This document shows, one piece after another, positions 57,961 to 64,000 of a DNA stretch of 64,000 bases. Numbering within the stretch: the first letter of the stretch is position 1; every line of letters starts with the position of its first letter. The notes below the pieces were generated by a model. The model worked only from the letters and a program-made list of their open reading frames with translations, searched no databases and had not been told where the DNA came from. The stretch covers positions 10,380,001 to 10,444,000 of the forward strand of contig OZ038466.1 of the NCBI GenBank assembly GCA_964036295.1, in the 5' to 3' direction. Source of the stretch: Plumapathes pennacea. Lineage: Eukaryota; Cnidaria; Anthozoa; Antipatharia; Myriopathidae. Position numbers and translations under genes: made by a program.

Positions 57961-58425
57961 TATAAGTCTATGATTTATCGAGGTCAGTACGAATCTTAGG
58001 CATTTCCTTTATATAATCTGACGTTACGTTCATCCAGTCCCCGCAGCCGCATTATTTCAAGTAAGCAATGGTATGCCTTGGACTTACAATGGCTTTTATT
58101 TTGTCAAACTTGTTATGTGGTGTATCTGAGCAGCTAAATTATTCGAATGGCAAGGTGTAGTCCAAGGTTTTGACTGCGCTGTCCGGGGGAGGGGGGAAGG
58201 AGTCCGCAGTCGCCACTAGTATATAAGCCAGAAGATAGTTATAACACCCGAAATAAGACCTCATTAAGGCTACCGAAGGTTAAACGTAACTGGGGAAAAC
58301 AACGCACGAACTACCAAGCTATCAAAGACTGGAATAACCTAGCCATTGAAATAAGGAATGCCCCCACATTAGCAACTTTTAAGGAATTTATTTTCTAAGT
58401 TTTTAACTTAGATTTTTTTCTTTTC

Positions 58426-59027
58426 TAATAATAATAATGGTCTTTATTAATCATAAGATAAATGTACATATCCTATGTTACAATTCGAAATTAACTATAC
58501 ACTAAATACCAAAAACTATACTGGAACTATACTAAACTAACTAGTGTTTAAAAATCAGTCTAAAAGTGGTCTTATAACGATCAGTGTTAACCTTCGGAAC
58601 TTTACTTCTACTTTTACGCAGATTGTATTTCGTGTCCTTTTTCGATGGCATATATGGGCTAAGCGGGTGATTTTCTAAACAATTGATTTTCTTAAGAAGC
58701 TTGCGATCTTGTTTATCTAGGAGTTCATAGATAGAAATCGGATAAGAAATAAAACGGCGCTTATAACATCTATCTAAAAAATACTGGAGACTGACGCCCC
58801 ATAAACAGGGAGGCCATATGTAAAATTAGGTAAAACTAAAGATATAAATAGGTGGTCTATCTCTGCCTGAGTGTATTGTTCCCTTCTAAGCGTTCTTAAA
58901 ACATGTAGGCATCTGTTTGCTTTAACTAGTTTCCGTCTGACATGAGAGTTGAACTTGAAATCCAGCCGATCATTGTCAAATTCACCAGGCGATGTACAAG
59001 AGACGCGATATTCAATGGAAGGTGCCA
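58426..59027 (-). mobile_element. Minus-strand LINE 3' fragment
   Basis: Minus-strand reading gives the end of a reverse transcriptase ORF: FDNDRLDFKFNSHVRRKL, HVLRTLRREQYTQAEIDHLF and LVLPNFTYGLPVYGAS, then a basic C-terminus ending at a stop near 58540. The 3' end carries an ATT-repeat tail at about 58426-58438. A frameshift interrupts it near 58775. It ends abruptly against the plus-strand LINE. Confidence 0.8.
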
Positions 59028-62000
59028 ACTCAGAACAAAGACCAGGATAGACCTCGGCTTCCCACAGGAAAGCCCGCTGTACATCAACGAGAGCCTTACA
59101 ACCAAGTGTCGAGAGCTACTAGCTAAGTGAAGCAGTTCAAGAGGAGACACCACTTCAAGTTTACCTGGACCAAGCATGGCAAGGTGTTGTTGAGAAAAGA
59201 TGACACATCCGAAATTCATGTGTTCACTTCTATGAAGGAATTTGGAGAGTTTCAGTCGAGTTACACAAGCCGGCACAGATGAACTCCGTAATTCAGATAA
59301 GTTTAACCTTAATTGTATTATCAATTGCATACGCTTCACTTAGTAGTAACCTTCAATTTATTCACCTGGACGACGACAGCTTTAATTTGGCATTGTATGA
59401 ACTATCGATCGGTCCGGTGAATTTTGAAGCAGATAGACTTTCTAGTCTAAAATTCAATCCATTACTTTTTGACAGTCACAAATACCTAGCTTTGTCGAGT
59501 GATCTTGATCCTGATCCTAACTTTTTTCACACAGAGAGGTTTGGCTGTGATTATTACACTGAACAAAGTTTGAATGAGACGTTTGCTGAGAAAGTGTCAA
59601 ATCCCAATTGTTTATCTCTCTTTCACATTAACATACGAAGCGTGTGCCGCAATTTTGATGATTTATCAACGCTGTTGGCTGACGTCAACAATAAATTTTC
59701 GATTGTAGGCATCACTGAAACTTGGCTTCAAGACTCATCACATACTGTAGATATGGATGGCTATAATTTTGTCCATTGTAACCGATCGAACAGATCCGGT
59801 GGTGGTGTTGGTCTGTACATAACATCAGAACTAGAGAACAAATCTCGTATTGATCTAAAGCTATCAAACCAGACTTGTGCTGAATCGCTGTTTATTGAAA
59901 TTTGTAAATCAAAAAAGAAAAACATTATTATTGGGGTTGTTTACAGACCACCCAACCAAAACGTAGCAGGATTTATAGATAGTTTAAATATTTCTAAAGA
60001 AGACAAAATCTGCTATATAATGGGTGATTTTAACCTAGACCTTATGAACTACCACAGTCATCAACTTACAAGTGAATTCTTGGATATAATGTATGCTGTT
60101 CTTCCCACTAATAACACGACCTACAAGAATTACCTCGCATACTGTTACCCTTATTGATAATATATTCACCAATCAACCAAACAATTACTTGTTTGATGGG
60201 CTATTATTCTCGAACGTTTCTGACCATCTGCCAATTCTCAGCATTTTTCTGAACCATGTATTGACACTGATACAAGTCAGTACATTGTCTATCGTGACAA
60301 AAGTGTTGCAAATGTAGCCAAATTCCGTGACCGCCTAAACAGCACAAGTTGGCACGATCTCCGTGGCTTCAATGACCCAAACAAAGCGTATGAAAGATTT
60401 TTGGACAAATACACTGAAATTTATAAGACGTGTTTTCCCCAAAGGAAGGTAAAATCTTCAAAATGTACTCTAATGAAACCCTGGATTTCAAAGGGCTTAC
60501 TTAGGTCTATAAGGAAGAAGAATAAATTATACAAACGATATTGTAGCAGTCCTAGCCAGGAAAACCAGGAAGTTTACAAAAAATATAAAAATAAATTGAC
60601 CCACTCCATAAGATTAGCGAAACGCATCTACTATGAAAAGAAATTAGACAATGCCAAATCAAATATAAAAAATACATGGAAGATTTTGAATGAAGTAATA
60701 AACAGGAGAAAAAGCGCCAACAAATTACCTTCGGCCTTTATTTCCTATGATAAGGAAATTTCCAACCCTGTTGAAATTGCTAACCATTTCTGTGATTATT
60801 TTATAAACATTGGTCCTAACCTAGCTAAACAAATACCAACATCAACTACATCTCATCGCTCTTCTCTTCCTAGAAGTCTGTGAAATCTGTTTTCCTGCAG
60901 CCAGCTACCCAACAGGAAATATTTGAAATTGTGAATTCCTTACGTGCGGGGACTCCGGCAGGCTGGGATATGATTCGAACTTGTGCTTTTAAGGACTCAA
61001 TAGATCTCATCTTAGAACCAATAACTAATCGATTAATTCTGGCATAGTTCCTGACCAGATGAAAATTGCTCGCGTTATACCATTATTTAAATCTGGTGAA
61101 CAAAAACTTTTCACTAATTACAGGCCTGTCTCTGTTTTACCTATATTTTCTAAACTTTTAGAAAGAGTTGTGTATAATCGTTTAATTGATTACTTAAATG
61201 AATTCAATATACTATTTAATAATCAATATGGCTTTAGGAAAAATCATTCAACTAGTTTAGCTTTGTTGAATATGATAAAATTACAACTACTATTGACCAT
61301 AAAGAATATACAGTTTTTCTTGACCTATCAAAGGCATTCGACACTGTGAACCATGACATTCTTTTTGACAGACTTGAACATTATGGCATCCGCGGAATAG
61401 CTCTTGAATGGTTCAAGAATTATTTCTTCAATAGGGTACAATACGTACAATATAACGGTACCAGTTCAACATTTAAGAAAATCCAGTGTGGAGTGCCACA
61501 GGGCTCTATTCTAGGCCCGCTTCTATTTTTATTATATATCAACGATCTCTGCAATGTTTCAAAAATTTTTGAGCTTATCCTATTTGCTGATGACACCAAT
61601 ATTTTCTACTCCCATAAAGATTCGACCTGTCTCATGGAGATAATTAATATAGAAATGAAAAAGTTATCCGAATGGTTTAATGCCAACATGCTATCATTAA
61701 ATGTAAAGAAATCTAATTATGTGATTTTCAAACCTCGACAAAAAGGCAAAACATTGACTTACCAATAACGCTAAACAACCACAGAATTGATCGAGTTAAG
61801 GAGATTGTATTTCTTGGTGTTATATTAGACGAACATTTATCCTGGAAGCCACATATTTCCCATGTTGCTAGTAAAGTATCTAAATCAATAGGAATTATAT
61901 ATAAATCAAGCTTTTGCCTTTCTAGATCGTCCTTAAATACTCTGTATTATTCCCTTATTTATCCGTACCTTCAGTATTGTATTATAGTCTGGGGTTCAAC

Positions 62001-62640
62001 ATACTCCTCGAACCTGAACCGTATTGTATTTCTTCAAAAACGGGTAGTTAGAATTGTAAATAAGGAGGCTTTTGATGCACACACGGACCCAATTTTCAGG
62101 GAACTTAAGATTCTGAAATTTGAACGCATCTACTTGTTTTTTTCTGGGCAAATTTATGTTTGCATACCAAAACAACATGCTTCCCCGTAATTTTGATGAT
62201 TATTTTGTACGAAACAACCAAGTACACAATTATAATACGAGAAAATAGAATTTATTTCATATTCCTTTCTGTAGAACTAAGATAAGACAGTTCTCTGTAA
62301 AATACCAGGGTCCATTATTCTTTAATACTCTTAGACTCAATATTCGCAATTCTAAAAATATGTCATCCTTCCAATATCAATTGAAAAACTATTTCTTTTC
62401 GCTTACTTGAGCCACTATTCACATTATGTCTTATTTTATTTAAATGCTAGAGTGTAACCAATGTGCCAATAATTAATATTTCCGTATACCATGACTGCTT
62501 TGCCATATTCATTTTGTAAAAGGGAGCCCGAAACTTTATAAGCCTGGGGGTTTCTTTTTGGGCTTCCCTGCCTAATTATTTGTGTATTACCGTTAGTGTG
62601 ACAGTTGGCAAAAAAATAAACTGAAACTGAAACTGAAACT
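59028..62640 (+). mobile_element. Plus-strand CR1/Jockey-type LINE, nearly full ORF2, frameshifted
   Basis: The left edge holds the C-terminal part of ORF1 (PLYINESLTTKCRELLAK, frameshift, then FKFTWTKHGKVLLRKDD), ending at TGA 59280-59282. ORF2 starts at ATG 59279-59281, overlapping the stop as ATGA. ORF2 shows an APE endonuclease (HINIRS, ITETWL, VVYRPPN, GDFNLD, later SDHLPI) and a reverse transcriptase (GFRKNHST, FDTVNHD, CGVPQGSILGP, FADDTN, FLGVILDEHLSW). Frameshifts occur near 60130, 60300, 60885, 61290 and 61770, with early stops. The 3' end is a short (GAAACT)n tail at 62617-62640. It is dead but recent enough to align throughout. Confidence 0.87.
59279..61768 (+). pseudogene. LINE ORF2 (endonuclease-reverse transcriptase), broken
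   Basis: Reading pieces are 59279-60157, 60093-60317, 60401-60883, 61059-61349 and 61346-61768, with the C-terminal region continuing to about 62150 in another frame. The catalytic region keeps FADD (YxDD position) and the endonuclease keeps its SDH and GDFN motifs, but at least four frame breaks exclude a functional protein. Function in the intact family: nicking of target DNA and target-primed reverse transcription. Confidence 0.82.
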
Positions 62641-62641
62641 A

Positions 62642-62925
62642 CACTGATAATCACCAGAGGAAATGCGCTGTGGTCTACCGTACAGGAAACTTTGATACCA
62701 GTTTACTATGTATGGGTGTAGAGGTAATTGTTTCAGTTTAGCTGACAATAGGTTGTGATTCACTGAATCAAACGCTTTACTAAAGTCCATCGTAAATAAG
62801 CGGACTGCTTTGCAGTCCCTATCATCTAGATATTTACATACTTGGTGCTGAATGGAAATTAAAGCATTCGTACAGTTACCTCCCTCTCTGTAAGCAAACT
62901 GGGTAGGGTTCAAGTTCTCCTCAAT
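62642..62925 (-). mobile_element. Minus-strand LINE reverse-transcriptase fragment
   Basis: The minus strand encodes [34 protein letters not shown] and [14 protein letters not shown], a different LINE from the plus-strand one. It may belong with the fragment at 58426-59027, but about 100 residues of RT between them are missing, so a simple nested insertion does not fully explain it. Confidence 0.78.
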
Positions 62926-62939
62926 GATATGAGATTTCT

Positions 62940-63078
62940 ATTTTATCTTTATAATTAAATACCTAGTTTTAATTTAGTCTCTATTTTTTATCCATATAGT
63001 TTTTATTGTATGTACATTAGTCTTTATTTGTAGGACCTTTGTGAAAATCACCTTAGTGGCAAAGCTTCCTCATTAAAG
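62940..63078 (+). mobile_element. Probable LINE 3'UTR remnant
   Basis: An AT-rich stretch ending GCAAAGCTTCCTCATTAAAG directly before the ATT array. The layout (3'UTR, then ATT repeats) matches the LINE ends at 41985 and 58430. It has no coding sequence, so the assignment is an inference. Confidence 0.45.
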
Positions 63079-63791
<713 letters not shown>

Positions 63792-64000
63792 GTGCCGCCT
63801 CGAAGGGTATCAAGGTTATCAAGCATCTTAATTTGAATTAGGATAAATTTTGTCTGCTGTCTGGATTTGGGTAGTAGATTAAGTTTACTTAATTTGGGTC
63901 TGCCGGAATAGGATGACACAGGTCTCTAGCGGGGTGAGATTTTTGGATCAAAAGTCTTTTGTAGGGTAAAAAGCCTGGGATGCAGGTCTCAAATAGGGTT
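63792..64000. other. Unassigned right edge
   Basis: Contains GATGACACAGGTCTCTAGC and GGGTAAAAAGCC words, loosely like the repeat-type sequence near 55760-55870. No gene was seen. Confidence 0.3.

Larger units (their letters stand above)
55089..58425. other. Repeat-bearing interval without recognised genes
   Basis: Contains a CACTCC-family MITE remnant (56565-56749), a GATTGGCTGAG repeat copy (57545-57960) and G-rich runs near 55960 and 56100. No exon was identified. Confidence 0.4.

Noticed and set aside
58926..59339. 137-codon minus-strand frame
   Set aside because: It spans the junction of two LINEs and reads antisense to the ORF1 remnant, with no domain match.

Overview
The window is eukaryotic: intron-rich, AT-rich and dense in non-LTR retrotransposons, MITE-like inverted repeats and microsatellites. 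Single-domain immunoglobulin (Ig) exons all flanked by phase-1 introns, a single-exon class A GPCR and CR1/Jockey/L2-type LINEs point to an early-branching animal, most likely an anthozoan cnidarian (probably a stony coral). The taxon is an inference; no marker gene fixes it.

The core is a cluster of four Ig-superfamily receptor genes that I rebuilt exon by exon from splice sites and phase. Genes A (1410-6103, 5' end outside the window) and B (7565-15990) are paralogues from a tandem segmental duplication (about 1109-6658 and 10382-16532). Their shared plan is four Ig domains, one FN3 domain, a transmembrane (TM) helix and a short tail. Gene B also shows its signal peptide and an atypical V-like N-terminal domain. 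Gene B has an in-frame TGA just before its TM helix and has lost a canonical Ig cysteine in domain 1. Gene C (21457-32696) has a signal peptide, V-like domain, eight Ig domains, FN3, TM helix and a very short tail. Gene D (44807-53455, minus strand) has a signal peptide, V-like domain, one Ig domain, a SEA domain over three exons with a G-S-V-V self-cleavage type motif, a TM helix and a tail with an ITIM-like tyrosine motif.

Between C and D lie an intronless rhodopsin-family GPCR (33906-34874, minus) and a truncated LINE (about 40380-42006). The right end, 58.4-64 kb, is a retrotransposon graveyard: a nearly complete but frameshifted plus-strand LINE (59028-62640), flanked by minus-strand LINE pieces and followed by a roughly 710-bp (ATT)n array.

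The shared V-like N-terminal domain (Trp at the usual B-strand Cys position), clustering, duplication, mostly amino-acid-changing differences between copies in Ig2, and mixed tail types (ITIM-like, near tail-less, potentially secreted) resemble invertebrate allorecognition or innate immune receptor complexes such as Hydractinia Alr. Function here is inferred from architecture only.
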